A stretch of 64,000 nt of DNA from Fictibacillus phosphorivorans (GCF_007673525.1 NZ_VDZU01000001.1:806001-870000), one strand, 5' to 3'; counted from the stretch's first letter, positions 45,169-54,082 are shown. Notes: generated by a model not told the origin, from the sequence alone. Numbers and translations: made by a program.

Positions 45169-45540
45169 ATGATGAGCTGGTTAGCTTCTTTATTGATTAA
45201 TACGATTGCGCTAATGGTAGTAGCCGGTTACTTTGATGCTTTTCATATTGAAAACATCAGTGCTGCTTTACTAGCTAGCGTTTTGTTATCACTGTTTAAC
45301 GTTTTTCTAAAGCCGGTCCTGGTCCTGTTGACATTACCTGTGACGATTTTCTCTTTAGGATTATTTTTAATCGTCATTAACGCAGCACTATTATCGTTAA
45401 CGGCAGAATTGATGGGTAGCTCGTTTAACATTGATGGATTCGGTATGGCATTACTCGCTGCAGTCATCATTTCACTTCTAAATATGTTCCTGACGAATTT
45501 TGTTTTGGAGCCTTTAAGAAAGAAGCGGAAAAGAAACTAA
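45169..45540 (+). CDS. yvlD: Phage holin family 4-like membrane protein, YvlD
   Basis: 123 residues with four hydrophobic spans and the family motif SLFNVFLKPVLVLLTLPVTI. Basic C-terminus KKRKRN. Last gene of yvlABCD. The holin label is a fold name; these are chromosomal envelope proteins and no phage genes are nearby. Confidence 0.88.
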   Translation: MMSWLASLLINTIALMVVAGYFDAFHIENISAALLASVLLSLFNVFLKPVLVLLTLPVTIFSLGLFLIVINAALLSLTAELMGSSFNIDGFGMALLAAVIISLLNMFLTNFVLEPLRKKRKRN

Positions 45541-45570
45541 AGTAGCAGTTCGATCAAAAGAAATTTTTGA

Positions 45571-45787
45571 AAAGGTTGTTTTCATAAACTTAGTTGCTTT
45601 TGAAAGTGTTGATTTCCGTTCCAGGCTGCTCGCTTTCCACGGGGCAGGCGGTGAGCCACATTCGTACGTTTCACTCTTAAGTGTCTCACCTGCCCGCCTG
45701 TCCCGTAGGAGTCTCGTGCCTTCCACTACAATCAATTGTCAAAGGTGACAAGGAGTTCAAAGCAACAATCTTTTAGAAAAGAGCGTT
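45571..45787 (+). repeat. Dispersed intergenic repeat, copy E (uninterrupted)
   Basis: Complete simple copy: TTGCTTTTGAAAGTGTTGAT at the left, GGCTGCTCGCTTTCCACGGG core, GTGTCTCACCTGCCCGCCTG, and TTCCACTACAATCAATTGTC to AACAATCTTTTAGAAAAGAG at the right. Lies in the 837-nt gap 45541-46377 between yvlD and the S4-domain gene. Confidence 0.82.
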
Positions 45788-45815
45788 GAAAAAACATCTT
45801 TTATGCAAAGCTTGG

Positions 45816-45850
45816 AAAACCGGTGGATTCTCACCGGTTTTTCTTTTTTA
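45816..45850 (+). terminator. Terminator after repeat E
   Basis: AAAACCGGTG, 6-nt loop, CACCGGTTTT, TCTTTTTT. The first terminator after yvlD, so repeat E would be transcribed as part of the yvl message. Confidence 0.9.
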
Positions 45851-45893
45851 ATTGGCAGTGGTGATAATTGCGTTACATTAATGGGCCAGGAAG

Positions 45894-46046
45894 GCGCTCT
45901 TTGCCTTCTGACCATTTAACTTTTGATCTCGAGGGGCTAGCCACTGTTGAAGACAGGTGAGACCACTAAAGGCGCGATGCGGCAGGGGGCTCACCGCCGG
46001 CCCCGCGGAAAGCATGTACCCTGGAGCGGAAATCCCCTCATCCAGT
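45894..46046 (-). repeat. Dispersed intergenic repeat, copy F (inverted, composite)
   Basis: Reverse orientation to copy E: GGGGCTCACCGCCGGCCCC and GCGGAAAGC, preceded by the second module (ATCTCGAGGGGCTAGCCACT) shared with copy C. Confidence 0.78.
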
Positions 46047-46052
46047 TATTAT

Positions 46053-46080
46053 TTGGTTTCCAAAATTTATACTTTATAGT
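46053..46080 (+). promoter_or_regulatory. Possible sigma-A promoter of the structured RNA
   Basis: TTGGTT, 16-nt spacer, TATAGT; transcription would start near 46087. Confidence 0.5.
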
Positions 46081-46086
46081 AATATT

Positions 46087-46311
46087 AAGGTATTCTGTTT
46101 GAAAGAAAGGACTACAAGTGACCTGTATGCCAACATTTAATCTGTAATGGAAAACAATTTAGATCGCTTCTCAACCGTTAAGAAACAACGTGTTTCTGAC
46201 CTCGGGAGAAGTCTGTCTCCAACCCATTACAGAGGAAATACAGCGAACTGCAGTCCGTTATAACGGGTAACATTGCGTTCAAAGCTCTCCTTGTATTAGG
46301 GGAGCTTTTTT
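46087..46311 (+). ncRNA. Candidate rod-shaped structured RNA ending in a terminator
   Basis: No reading frame is supported. Five stems nest in order: GGACT 46109-46113 with AGTCC 46252-46256; CTGTAT 46123-46128 with ATACAG 46238-46243; CTGTAATGG 46142-46150 with CCATTACAG 46224-46232; CTTCTC 46167-46172 with GAGAAG 46206-46211; AGAAACA 46181-46187 with TGTTTCT 46191-46197. A separate hairpin AAAGCTCTCC/GGGGAGCTTT with T run (46281-46311) terminates it. It may be a free small RNA of 6S-like rod shape or the leader of the gene that starts 66 nt later. It matches no riboswitch that I know. Confidence 0.6.
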
Positions 46312-46377
46312 ACGTTCTGCAAGAAATCAAATAGAAGTTGTATTTCTTCACTACTACATTTTAGAGGTGAAGAAAAA

Positions 46378-46878
46378 ATGGAGATACAACAATTTGCTTT
46401 AGCACTCAATCAACAAATGAGAGCGGACACGGTAAAAAAACAGTGCAAAATGTGCGGGAAAGTTACCACTTTTACAGATACGACCATACAGAGACACAAC
46501 GCAAACGGAAAGAACATCTATCAGTTTGCGATTTATAAATGTCAGAAAAATCATTCTTGGAACAAAAAACTCAACATTTATAAATCGTTCACAGAGCATG
46601 TCGATCCCCAATCGATCGTTCCTACAACATTTATAGAGATAGAGCCCGGTAAGAAGATTACCTCCTTGAAGAGAGGGGATTCTTCATGCGAAATAAAGAT
46701 AACATCAGTTAACGGGAGTTTTCGGATTGATCGTACACTTGCAGATCGCCTTGAAGGGTGGAGCAGAACAGAGATCGCTCAAAACATAAAAACAGGCAAG
46801 ATTCTGTTAAACGATTGTTTAACAAAACCAAGTCAAAAGCTTTCCGTTCATGATAAAATTTTTATAGATGTAAAATAA
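46378..46878 (+). CDS. Zinc-ribbon and S4-like RNA-binding domain protein
   Basis: 166 residues. N-terminal half: CKMCGK and KCQKNH, a likely zinc site. C-terminal half (about 115-165) reads like an S4 RNA-binding domain: RIDRTLAD, GWSRTEIAQNIKTGKILLN, KPSQKLSVHDKI, matching the R-D-x-L, S-R-x-x-x-x-x-I-K-x-G-x-V-x-V-N and K-P-S-x-K-x-x-x-x-D-x-I pattern of RluA-type S4 domains. No pseudouridine synthase domain is attached. AGAGGTGA precedes the ATG. It lies directly downstream of a structured RNA with a terminator. No named homologue known to me. Confidence 0.7.
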   Translation: MEIQQFALALNQQMRADTVKKQCKMCGKVTTFTDTTIQRHNANGKNIYQFAIYKCQKNHSWNKKLNIYKSFTEHVDPQSIVPTTFIEIEPGKKITSLKRGDSSCEIKITSVNGSFRIDRTLADRLEGWSRTEIAQNIKTGKILLNDCLTKPSQKLSVHDKIFIDVK

Positions 46879-46895
46879 GAACAATAATCATTTCA

Positions 46896-46930
46896 GCCGT
46901 TTGCTTCGAACTCGATCAAACGGCATTTTT
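46896..46930 (+). terminator. Rho-independent terminator
   Basis: GCCGTTTG, 13-nt loop, CAAACGGC, ATTTTTATTT. Confidence 0.88.
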
Positions 46931-46951
46931 ATTTAGAAGGAGCTGAAGTTC

Positions 46952-47458
46952 TTGCAAACAGAAAGATTGAAATTCCGACCGTATACGACTGAGGATTTTT
47001 CGTTTTTTGCATCATTATGGGCAGATCCTGATGTCGTTCGATTCATCGGGAAAGGGGTAACTCGTTCAGAAGAAGAAGCTAGGAAAAGCTTTGAAGAATG
47101 GCTTCTTCCTGGATATCGTGAGGGCAGAGGATTGTTTTTGGTCGAGCACAGGGAAAGTCTAGTTCCGATCGGTCACGCAGGTATTGTGCAGCAAACGATC
47201 GATGGGAAGAAAGAATTCGAGATCGGCTATTGGTTGGCGAAGGAATATTGGGGAAGCGGCTACGCAACAGAGGCTGCGGTTCACTTCAAAAGTTACGCTG
47301 TTCAGGAATTAGGAATCACACGTCTGATCTGCTTGATTCAGCGGAAAAATAATAAGTCTATTTCTGTTGCTTCTCGATTAGGGATGACCCTCCAAAAAGA
47401 AACAACGTTTAATACGATACCTGTTGATGTTTACAGTTGGGAGGAAAGTGAGAAATAA
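46952..47458 (+). CDS. GNAT-family acetyltransferase (RimJ/RimL-like)
   Basis: 168 residues with the pattern of the acetyltransf_3 group: TERLKFRPYTTEDF at the start, GYWLAKEYWGSGYATEA as acetyl-CoA motif A and a NNKSISVASRLGM helix. TTG start with AAGGAG 8 nt upstream. It may acetylate a protein N-terminus or a small amine. Stands alone between a terminator and hprK. Confidence 0.88.
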   Translation: MQTERLKFRPYTTEDFSFFASLWADPDVVRFIGKGVTRSEEEARKSFEEWLLPGYREGRGLFLVEHRESLVPIGHAGIVQQTIDGKKEFEIGYWLAKEYWGSGYATEAAVHFKSYAVQELGITRLICLIQRKNNKSISVASRLGMTLQKETTFNTIPVDVYSWEESEK

Positions 47459-47533
47459 GCTCATAGTAGTCTTTGGTTAATCCGTGGTTGAAGTGATACA
47501 ATAGAATCATTGAAAAATGTCGAGGAGGACCCA

Positions 47534-48469
47534 ATGGCTAAGGTACATATTCATGAACTCATAAAGAAATTCCATCTAGAGCTTGTTAGCGGGGAAGAAG
47601 GGATTCACCGCACGATTCGAACGAGCGACATCTCACGGCCAGGTCTAGAGATGGCTGGTTATTTTACCTTTTATCCAGGTGAGCGACTACAGCTTCTTGG
47701 GAAAACAGAGCTTTCGTTTATTTCAGAGCTCGATCCTGATACACGCATGGAGCGATTAACAGCACTTTGCACGGATGAGACACCAGGAATCATCGTTTCT
47801 AGAGACATCGAAGTTCCTAAAGAACTGCTGAAAGCTTCTCATAAAAGCGGAGTGCCGATCATGCGTTCACCCGTTACAACAACGCGTTTATCCAGTCGTA
47901 TCACGAATTATTTAGAGAGTCGTTTAGCGCCAACGACTGCTAAACATGGTGTTTTAGTAGATATATATGGGATCGGTGTTTTGATCACTGGTAACTCCGG
48001 TGTTGGTAAAAGTGAGACCGCGCTTGAACTCGTAAAACGAGGGCACCGGTTAGTAGCGGATGATTCGGTTGAGATCAGACAGGAAGATGAAGATACGCTT
48101 ATCGGCAGCGCACCTGAACTCATACAGCATCTTCTTGAGATTCGAGGTCTTGGCATCATCAACGTGATGACGTTGTTCGGTGCTGGAGCCATCCGCAACT
48201 ATAAAAAGATCTCAATCGTTATGAATCTTGAAGCTTGGGATTCTAAAAAAGTCTATGACCGCTTAGGTTTAGAAGAAGAGACAACAAAGATCATTGATAC
48301 GGAAATACCGATCTTAACGATTCCTGTTCGTCCTGGACGAAACTTAGCAGTCATTATTGAAGTCGCAGCGATGAACTTCCGTTTGAAGAGAATGGGCATG
48401 AATGCCGCACAACAATTCTCAGACCGTTTGACTGATGTAATTGAAGCTGGAGATGAAGAAGACCTATAA
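47534..48469 (+). CDS. hprK: HPr kinase/phosphorylase
   Basis: 311 residues. Walker A GNSGVGKS (153-160), His138 in the TTAKHGV region, and the family signature [21 protein letters not shown]. It phosphorylates and dephosphorylates HPr and Crh at Ser46, the signal for CcpA-mediated catabolite control. GAGGAGG precedes the ATG at 47534. First gene of the hprK-lgt-yvoD-ppaX-yvoF operon, in the B. subtilis order. Confidence 0.97.
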   Translation: MAKVHIHELIKKFHLELVSGEEGIHRTIRTSDISRPGLEMAGYFTFYPGERLQLLGKTELSFISELDPDTRMERLTALCTDETPGIIVSRDIEVPKELLKASHKSGVPIMRSPVTTTRLSSRITNYLESRLAPTTAKHGVLVDIYGIGVLITGNSGVGKSETALELVKRGHRLVADDSVEIRQEDEDTLIGSAPELIQHLLEIRGLGIINVMTLFGAGAIRNYKKISIVMNLEAWDSKKVYDRLGLEEETTKIIDTEIPILTIPVRPGRNLAVIIEVAAMNFRLKRMGMNAAQQFSDRLTDVIEAGDEEDL

Positions 48470-48491
48470 GAATGAGAAGGAAGTGTAGACT

Positions 48492-49307
48492 GTGGAAGAA
48501 ACGATTCAACCTCTAAATCGTGTAGCACTCGAGTTAGGGCCGCTCACGATCTATTGGTACGGACTTATTATTGGGTTTGGTGCGATGCTTGGCCTTTGGC
48601 TTGCGGTAAGAGAATCAGAGAGACGCGGGCTTGCTAAGGATACGTTCGTTGATGTAGTAATGATCGCAGTGCCAGTGGCCATCTTATGTGCAAGGCTTTA
48701 TTATGTAGCGTTTGAATGGGATTTTTATAAAGACCATCCAAGTAAGATTCTTGCTGTATGGGAAGGCGGAATCGCGATTCATGGTGCATTGATCGGTTCG
48801 TTCTTAACGGCACTCGTTTTTTCAAGAGTAAAGAAGATCTCATTCTGGAAACTTGTTGATATCGCAGCACCTAGCATCTTGCTCGGTCAGGCGATCGGAC
48901 GCTGGGGCAACTTCATGAACCAAGAAGCTCATGGCGGGGAAGTGACACGAAACTTTTTAGAATCACTTATGCTGCCCGACTTTATTATCAATCAGATGTA
49001 TATTGACGGCACTTATTATCACCCAACTTTTCTCTATGAATCACTTTGGAGTTTCATAGGTGTTATCGTCTTGCTTTATTTGCGCCGTGTTAACCTTCAC
49101 AGAGGTGAATTGTTCTTAACATATATCATCTGGTATTCGATCGGACGTTTCTTTGTAGAAGGTCTTCGTACGGACAGCTTGATCGTTTGGGGAACTTCTC
49201 TTCGCATTGCACAAGTCGTCAGTTTGGTCTGGATTGCATCAGCGGTGATCATCTGGATCTATAGAAGAAAAGCAGGATTGGCTAAACAGCGATATCTAGA
49301 AAGTTAA
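48492..49307 (+). CDS. lgt: Prolipoprotein diacylglyceryl transferase
   Basis: 271 residues, seven spans. Key motifs: [11 protein letters not shown] with its catalytic His, and the family signature [14 protein letters not shown]. It adds diacylglycerol to the lipobox Cys of lipoproteins such as the GerC and TAXI receptor proteins of this window. GTG start with AAGGAAG upstream. Confidence 0.97.
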   Translation: MEETIQPLNRVALELGPLTIYWYGLIIGFGAMLGLWLAVRESERRGLAKDTFVDVVMIAVPVAILCARLYYVAFEWDFYKDHPSKILAVWEGGIAIHGALIGSFLTALVFSRVKKISFWKLVDIAAPSILLGQAIGRWGNFMNQEAHGGEVTRNFLESLMLPDFIINQMYIDGTYYHPTFLYESLWSFIGVIVLLYLRRVNLHRGELFLTYIIWYSIGRFFVEGLRTDSLIVWGTSLRIAQVVSLVWIASAVIIWIYRRKAGLAKQRYLES

Positions 49308-49323
49308 AGGAGGCGAATGAAAA

Positions 49324-50292
49324 GTGGAAACGTTAAAAAAAGGCACACTTGCAGGCTTGAAAACCACTTGGACGCTAGGGAAGATCATTTTTCCTGTCAC
49401 TTTACTCATCACGTTGTTGAGTCACACACCGGTGTTAGATTGGCTGATAGCTGTTTTAGCACCAGCCATGAAATGGATCGGTCTTCCGGGTGAAGCGGCG
49501 ATCCCGCTCGTTCTTGGTAACTTTCTGAATCTATATGCCGGAATCGGGGGGATTCTTACTCTCGATTCTTTAACGGTGCAAGATGTGTTTATTCTCGCTG
49601 TTATGCTTTCTTTTTCTCACAACCTATTTATTGAATCTGGTGTAGCAGCGAGTGTGGGCATCAAATTATGGGTAATTCTACTTGTTAGAATTGGCTTGGC
49701 ACTCTTTTCTGCATTTATGATTAATCTTTTATGGGATGGCGGAACAGAAAAAGCACAGTATGGTTTTATCTCAAAGCCCGAAGCAGCTCCGAACGGCTGG
49801 GGAGAGATCACGCTAACCGCGTTAGAAAAAGCGTCACTCGGTATTCTGCAACTCGCACTTATCGTCATACCGCTCATGATCATCATGCAATTTATGAAGG
49901 ACAAAGGATGGCTGAACAAGTTTTCGAACTGGATGGCACCAGCTATGAAACTTCTTGGAATGAAAGAGAATACGTCCATGACGATGGCAGCTGGTCTTAC
50001 GATCGGTCTTGCATATGGAGCAGGTGTGATGATGCAGGCTGCAAAAGAGGATGGCGTCTCAAAGAAAGATCTGTATCTAGCTTTTATCTTTCTCGTAAGC
50101 TGCCATGCTGTTGTTGAGGATACACTTGTTTTTGTACCATTAGGAATTCCGGTTCTGCCGCTGTTGATCATTCGAGTAGTGACAGCAATCGTTCTTACCG
50201 TATTAGTAGCATACGTATGGAACAAGCTTGAACGGAAAAATCGTTTAACAAGAAAGGAACGACAACATGAAACGCAACACCATACTATTTGA
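49324..50292 (+). CDS. yvoD: Nucleoside recognition domain membrane protein, YvoD
   Basis: 322 residues, two Gate (nucleoside recognition) halves, each opening with a LG-x-x-FP or LALIVIPL segment and containing N-x-G or CH-A-V-V-E-D motifs: [11 protein letters not shown] and [15 protein letters not shown] start after AAGGAGG. Related halves make up spore maturation proteins SpmA/SpmB. Its end overlaps ppaX by 26 nt. Function unknown. Confidence 0.88.
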   Translation: METLKKGTLAGLKTTWTLGKIIFPVTLLITLLSHTPVLDWLIAVLAPAMKWIGLPGEAAIPLVLGNFLNLYAGIGGILTLDSLTVQDVFILAVMLSFSHNLFIESGVAASVGIKLWVILLVRIGLALFSAFMINLLWDGGTEKAQYGFISKPEAAPNGWGEITLTALEKASLGILQLALIVIPLMIIMQFMKDKGWLNKFSNWMAPAMKLLGMKENTSMTMAAGLTIGLAYGAGVMMQAAKEDGVSKKDLYLAFIFLVSCHAVVEDTLVFVPLGIPVLPLLIIRVVTAIVLTVLVAYVWNKLERKNRLTRKERQHETQHHTI

Positions 50293-50908
50293 TCTTGACG
50301 GAACATTAATCAATACGAACGAACTGATCATCGCTTCTTTTCTATACACATTGGATAAGCATTTTCCAGAGCAATACAATCGTGAGAGTGTCTTGCCGTT
50401 TATGGGGATGCCGCTCGTTGAGACGATGGAGCAGTTCGATAAAGAAAAAGTATCAGACTTAGTTCAAACATACCGTGAACATAACATCTCACATCATGAT
50501 GAACTTGTTACAGAGTTTGAAGGAGTTTTTGAAACGGTAGAAGAATTGTATAAAAAGGGCTATAAACTGGGCATCGTAACTACAAAAATGAGAAATACAG
50601 TCGAGATGGGCTTACGCCTTGTTGGTCTTGATAAGTTCTTTCAAACGGTTGTTACGCTGGATGACGTGAAAAACGCGAAGCCAGATCCAGAGCCTGTTCA
50701 AAAAGCGCTAGCCTTGCTTGGATCGACCCCAGATCAAGCGATCATGGTAGGCGACAGCAAGTACGATATTCTCGCAGGGCAGAATGCTGGCACACAAACG
50801 GCTGGTGTAGCTTGGACGATCCGTGGCAACGATTATTTGCAGCAGTTTAATCCAGACTTCATGCTAAATGAAATGACGGATTTGCTGGATGTTTTAGGAG
50901 AGAGATAA
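50267..50908 (+). CDS. ppaX: Pyrophosphatase PpaX (HAD family)
   Basis: 213 residues with the HAD motifs FDLDGTLI (nucleophile in DLD), VTTKMRN (motif II region), a Lys in NAKPDPEP and VGDSKYDI. PpaX hydrolyses the pyrophosphate released when HprK/P dephosphorylates Ser-P-HPr, which explains the linkage to hprK. GAAAGGAAC lies inside the end of yvoD, before the ATG. Confidence 0.95.
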   Translation: MKRNTILFDLDGTLINTNELIIASFLYTLDKHFPEQYNRESVLPFMGMPLVETMEQFDKEKVSDLVQTYREHNISHHDELVTEFEGVFETVEELYKKGYKLGIVTTKMRNTVEMGLRLVGLDKFFQTVVTLDDVKNAKPDPEPVQKALALLGSTPDQAIMVGDSKYDILAGQNAGTQTAGVAWTIRGNDYLQQFNPDFMLNEMTDLLDVLGER

Positions 50909-51421
50909 TTGCGAAATACTGAGCGTTATCCGGTAAAAGGAAGAAACTCGTTGTACCAGGTGTATGACACCGTTCCGTTCTGGAAAGTGGTAAAGAATTT
51001 CATTGCGATACAAGTGGCAAGATACACACCATTCCTACCGATAAAAAATTGGATCTATCGTACCTTTTTGAAGATGAAGGTCGGTGAGGGAACAGCATTC
51101 GCGTTGATGGTCATGCCAGACATCATGTATCCAGAACGCATATCAGTAGGGAAGAACTGTGTGATCGGCTATAATACAACGATATTAGCTCATGAATATT
51201 TAATAAAAGAATACCGTTTGGGTGACGTAATCGTGGGCGATGAAGTGATGATCGGTGCGAACTCTACGATCCTCCCAGGCGTTACGATCGGTCACGGTGC
51301 GATCGTATCAGCTGGAACGCTCGTCCACAAAAATGTCCCAGAAGGATCTTTCGTTGGTGGTAATCCGATGCAGGTCATCTACACGAAAGAAGAACGATCT
51401 AAGAGGGAAATGGAAAGCTAG
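50909..51421 (+). CDS. yvoF: Hexapeptide-repeat acyltransferase, YvoF
   Basis: 170 residues with a left-handed beta-helix: repeated I/V-G-x-x-x-x-I units (ISVGKNCVIGYNTTIL, VIVGDEVMIGANSTILPGVTIG) and the C-terminal GNP typical of maltose O-acetyltransferase relatives. TTG start directly after the ppaX stop with GGAGAG upstream. Substrate unknown. Last gene of the hprK operon. Confidence 0.9.
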   Translation: MRNTERYPVKGRNSLYQVYDTVPFWKVVKNFIAIQVARYTPFLPIKNWIYRTFLKMKVGEGTAFALMVMPDIMYPERISVGKNCVIGYNTTILAHEYLIKEYRLGDVIVGDEVMIGANSTILPGVTIGHGAIVSAGTLVHKNVPEGSFVGGNPMQVIYTKEERSKREMES

Positions 51422-51510
51422 AAATTTGTCGTAAGTTCCCCTCTTGGGTTTTCTTGTTTTTCGTCGTATACTTAATACAGGCAAAAAAGCGAAAGCTGGA
51501 GGCGCATACT

Positions 51511-52101
51511 ATGAGAAGGAAATCATTCTCGATCGTATTTATGAAAAACACGTTTAAAATTGGACACCTCGTTGAAGACAACTGTCAGTCTCAGCATGCA
51601 CCGAAAGCATCTCATCCTCAAAATAAGGCCGAACAACTGGCTGCTCGAGACACCTACCGTTTCCGGACTGCTGTGTCAAAAATGAAAGGTCATGGCCTTG
51701 TTAAGCATTACGAACTTCAAAGCAAACGTGCAAAGCTGGTTTTTTATGGCGACTATTCTACCTACAAACGTAACGTACCTCATATTGCGTTTACACGCGA
51801 ACATTTTCAACACTACTTTGGAACAGAAGATTTAATCTGTGAATTTCTCCTTGATACTTCTATTTATTTATTTAAAGAACTCCATTTTTTAGAAGAGATC
51901 CAACTGGATATTCCGAGTCATGGTAAGATGTATACGGTCGAACTAACACGACAGGAACTCGATGAGTATATGAAGTGTGATTTGGCCGAGATGAAAGATG
52001 GTCATCACCATAGGTTCTTCTACATCTACCGAGACGAAGAGCTGGATCTATTTACGAATCAATTTGTAAAGGTCAAACGTTTAAGACGAAAAAAATTATA
52101 A
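51511..52101 (+). CDS. Hypothetical protein
   Basis: 196 residues, soluble, His- and Lys-rich, ending in VKRLRRKKL. GGAGGCG lies before the ATG at 51511; a frame upstream to 51454 has no binding site. A run with HYFGTEDLICEFLLDTSIYLF suggests a compact alpha/beta domain, but I recognise no family. It lies between yvoF and a terminator; a promoter might lie near 51455-51480 (TTTCTTG, then ATACTTAATAC). Confidence 0.55.
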   Translation: MRRKSFSIVFMKNTFKIGHLVEDNCQSQHAPKASHPQNKAEQLAARDTYRFRTAVSKMKGHGLVKHYELQSKRAKLVFYGDYSTYKRNVPHIAFTREHFQHYFGTEDLICEFLLDTSIYLFKELHFLEEIQLDIPSHGKMYTVELTRQELDEYMKCDLAEMKDGHHHRFFYIYRDEELDLFTNQFVKVKRLRRKKL

Positions 52102-52108
52102 AGTAGTT

Positions 52109-52151
52109 AAAACTGGCGCCCACTCGTCTTATGAATGGGTACCAGTTTTTT
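52109..52151 (+). terminator. Rho-independent terminator
   Basis: AAAACTGG ... CCCA, loop, TGGG ... CCAGTTTT with a 2-nt internal mismatch, then T run. Confidence 0.85.
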
Positions 52152-52234
52152 TGTTGTGTGAAGGGAGTGGGGGATAGCGAGTATGAGGCTTAGGGGCTAG
52201 TGACAAACAGCGAAATTTGTCGAGGATTGCAGAC

Positions 52235-52379
52235 TCGTGGATAAACAGCCAAAACTCGTGGATTGAGCACCAAAACTCGTGGATAAATAGCCAAAACTTC
52301 TGGATTGAATGCAGAAACTTCTGGATTCAATCCAAAACTTTTGGATTCAGCATCAAAACTTCTGGATTGATAAGCCCTT
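52235..52379. repeat. 21-nt tandem array, seven units
   Basis: Unit starts near 52235, 52256, 52277, 52298, 52319, 52339 and 52359 (spacing 21, once 20). The unit reads TCGTGGATAAACAGCCAAAAC in the first copies and drifts to TTCTGGATTSAATSCAAAAC-like forms later. It lies in the 452-nt gap between a terminator and putP. Because 21 is a multiple of three, both strands have long open frames across it, none with a good binding site. Confidence 0.85.
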
Positions 52380-52471
52380 ATGTGCCATGCCACTTTGTTT
52401 TGATAGCAAACAAACTCCATTACTAGAAGTCTTTCCAAAAAAAATCTATTCCTTTTGTCGAAAAATGTCTT

Positions 52472-52525
52472 TATAATAAAAATGTTCCTTTTTTAAATTT
52501 TAAAAATATTGAAAGCGTTTTTACA
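52472..52525 (+). promoter_or_regulatory. putP promoter region with a cre-like element
   Basis: TATAAT at 52472-52477 is a likely -10 (the -35 is poor). TTGAAAGCGTTTTTACA at 52509-52525 resembles a CcpA cre site (TGNAANCGNWNNCA) with one extra base before the final CA. It would lie about 30 nt after the start of transcription. Confidence 0.45.
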
Positions 52526-52553
52526 ACAAGAAAAGGCAGGAGGAAAACTGAAT

Positions 52554-54023
52554 ATGGAATATGGAGTTATTTTTTCAATTAGTGTGTACATGATCGGGAT
52601 GGTGCTGATCGGGCTTTATGCGTACCGAAAGACCGATAACCTTACCGATTACATGCTTGGCGGAAGAAATCTTGGACCAGCTGTTACTGCACTAAGTGCG
52701 GGTGCATCAGATATGAGTGGATGGCTGTTGATGGGTCTTCCGGGTGCCATGTACGTATCTGGTTTAAGTGCTGGATGGATCGTGATTGGACTTTGTGCAG
52801 GAGCGTATCTGAACTGGCTCTTTGTAGCACCGCGTTTACGAACGTATACGGAAGTAGCGAACAACTCGATTACGATTCCAGATTATTTTGAGAACCGATT
52901 CAAAGATACTTCTCGCATACTGCGTATTACGTCAGCGTTAGTTATCGTGATATTCTTTACGTTCTATTCATCATCAGGAATGGTTGCGGGCGGACAATTG
53001 TTCGAGACAGCGTTTGGTCTGAATTACATGTGGGGAATCTTGCTTACAGCTGGAGTAGTTATTATTTATACTTTATTCGGCGGTTTCTTAGCGGTAAGTT
53101 ATACAGATTTCGTACAAGGAGCGATCATGTTTGTAGCGTTGATCCTTGTACCATTCGTTGCGATTCTAAAAGTTGGCGGATGGGATGCTTCGTTTAACGA
53201 GATCGAAAGCATCAGTCCGACTCTGCTTGATGCCTTTACGGGAACAAGCTTGATCGGTATCATCTCCTTATTAGCATGGGGATTAGGATACTTCGGCCAG
53301 CCGCATATCATTGTTCGTTTTATGGCGATCTCGTCTGTAAAAGAGATGAAGAGCGCAAGACGAATCGGGATGGGTTGGATGGTCTTCTCGATCGTTGGAG
53401 CGATGTTCACAGGTCTTGTGGGGATTGCTTATTTCAACCAAGCAGGTGCTCCACTAGGGGAAGCAAAAGCTGAAACGGTATTTATCTTATTATCTGAAGT
53501 ATTGTTCCACCCGATCATTACGGGATTCTTGCTTGCTGCGATCTTAGCGGCAGTTATGAGTACAATCTCCTCTCAGTTGCTCGTAACATCTAGTGCTTTA
53601 ACAGAAGACTTTTACAAAGCATTCGTAAAACGTTCTGCATCTGATAAGGAACTCGTGTTAGTAGGGCGTTTGGCAGTGTTAGCTGTAGCCGTTATTGCAT
53701 TTGTGATGGCTCTTAATCCAAGTGAAACGATCCTAAATCTTGTAGGTTATGCTTGGGCTGGGTTTGGTGCAGCATTCGGTCCAGTAGTATTGCTGAGTCT
53801 ATATTGGAAGAGAATGACGAAATGGTCTGCTTTTGCGGGTATCGTTGTAGGAGCTGTTACTGTTATCGTTTGGGAACTCATCCCGGCTATGGCTGATGTA
53901 TATGAGATCATTCCTGGATTCATTGCATGTACACTAACGATCGTAGTAGTTAGCTTAATGACAAAAGAACCAAGTGCAAGTATTCAAGAAGAGTTTGAAG
54001 AAACGAAAAGATTAGTAAGTTAA
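52554..54023 (+). CDS. putP: Sodium/proline symporter
   Basis: 489 residues, about 13 spans, SSS family. The sodium/proline signature is clear: SAGASDMSGWLLMGLPGA in the first helices, GYFGQPHIIVRFMA and the APLG/AETVF region match PutP/OpuE. GGAGGAAAA precedes the ATG at 52554; upstream in-frame codons lack a site. Imports proline either as a nutrient or as an osmoprotectant; the two cannot be told apart without the promoter type. Confidence 0.93.
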   Translation: MEYGVIFSISVYMIGMVLIGLYAYRKTDNLTDYMLGGRNLGPAVTALSAGASDMSGWLLMGLPGAMYVSGLSAGWIVIGLCAGAYLNWLFVAPRLRTYTEVANNSITIPDYFENRFKDTSRILRITSALVIVIFFTFYSSSGMVAGGQLFETAFGLNYMWGILLTAGVVIIYTLFGGFLAVSYTDFVQGAIMFVALILVPFVAILKVGGWDASFNEIESISPTLLDAFTGTSLIGIISLLAWGLGYFGQPHIIVRFMAISSVKEMKSARRIGMGWMVFSIVGAMFTGLVGIAYFNQAGAPLGEAKAETVFILLSEVLFHPIITGFLLAAILAAVMSTISSQLLVTSSALTEDFYKAFVKRSASDKELVLVGRLAVLAVAVIAFVMALNPSETILNLVGYAWAGFGAAFGPVVLLSLYWKRMTKWSAFAGIVVGAVTVIVWELIPAMADVYEIIPGFIACTLTIVVVSLMTKEPSASIQEEFEETKRLVS

Positions 54024-54037
54024 TAGTGAGGATATGG

Positions 54038-54082
54038 ACTGACCAAATAGCGGATTTAATTGCTGATTTGGTCAGTTTTTTC
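54038..54082 (+). terminator. Terminator of putP
   Basis: ACTGACCAAAT/ATTTGGTCAGT (11 bp), 17-nt loop, TTTTTTC. Confidence 0.9.

Noticed and set aside
45169..45540. Phage remnant suggested by the holin-family protein
   Set aside because: It is the chromosomal yvlD gene in its usual operon; no phage structural, integrase or lysis genes are near.
52190..52438. Long reading frames on both strands across the 21-nt array, giving heptad-repeat peptides
   Set aside because: A 21-nt unit keeps any frame open. The plus frame starts at a TTG without a binding site and the minus frame has only a weak one; composition follows the DNA repeat.
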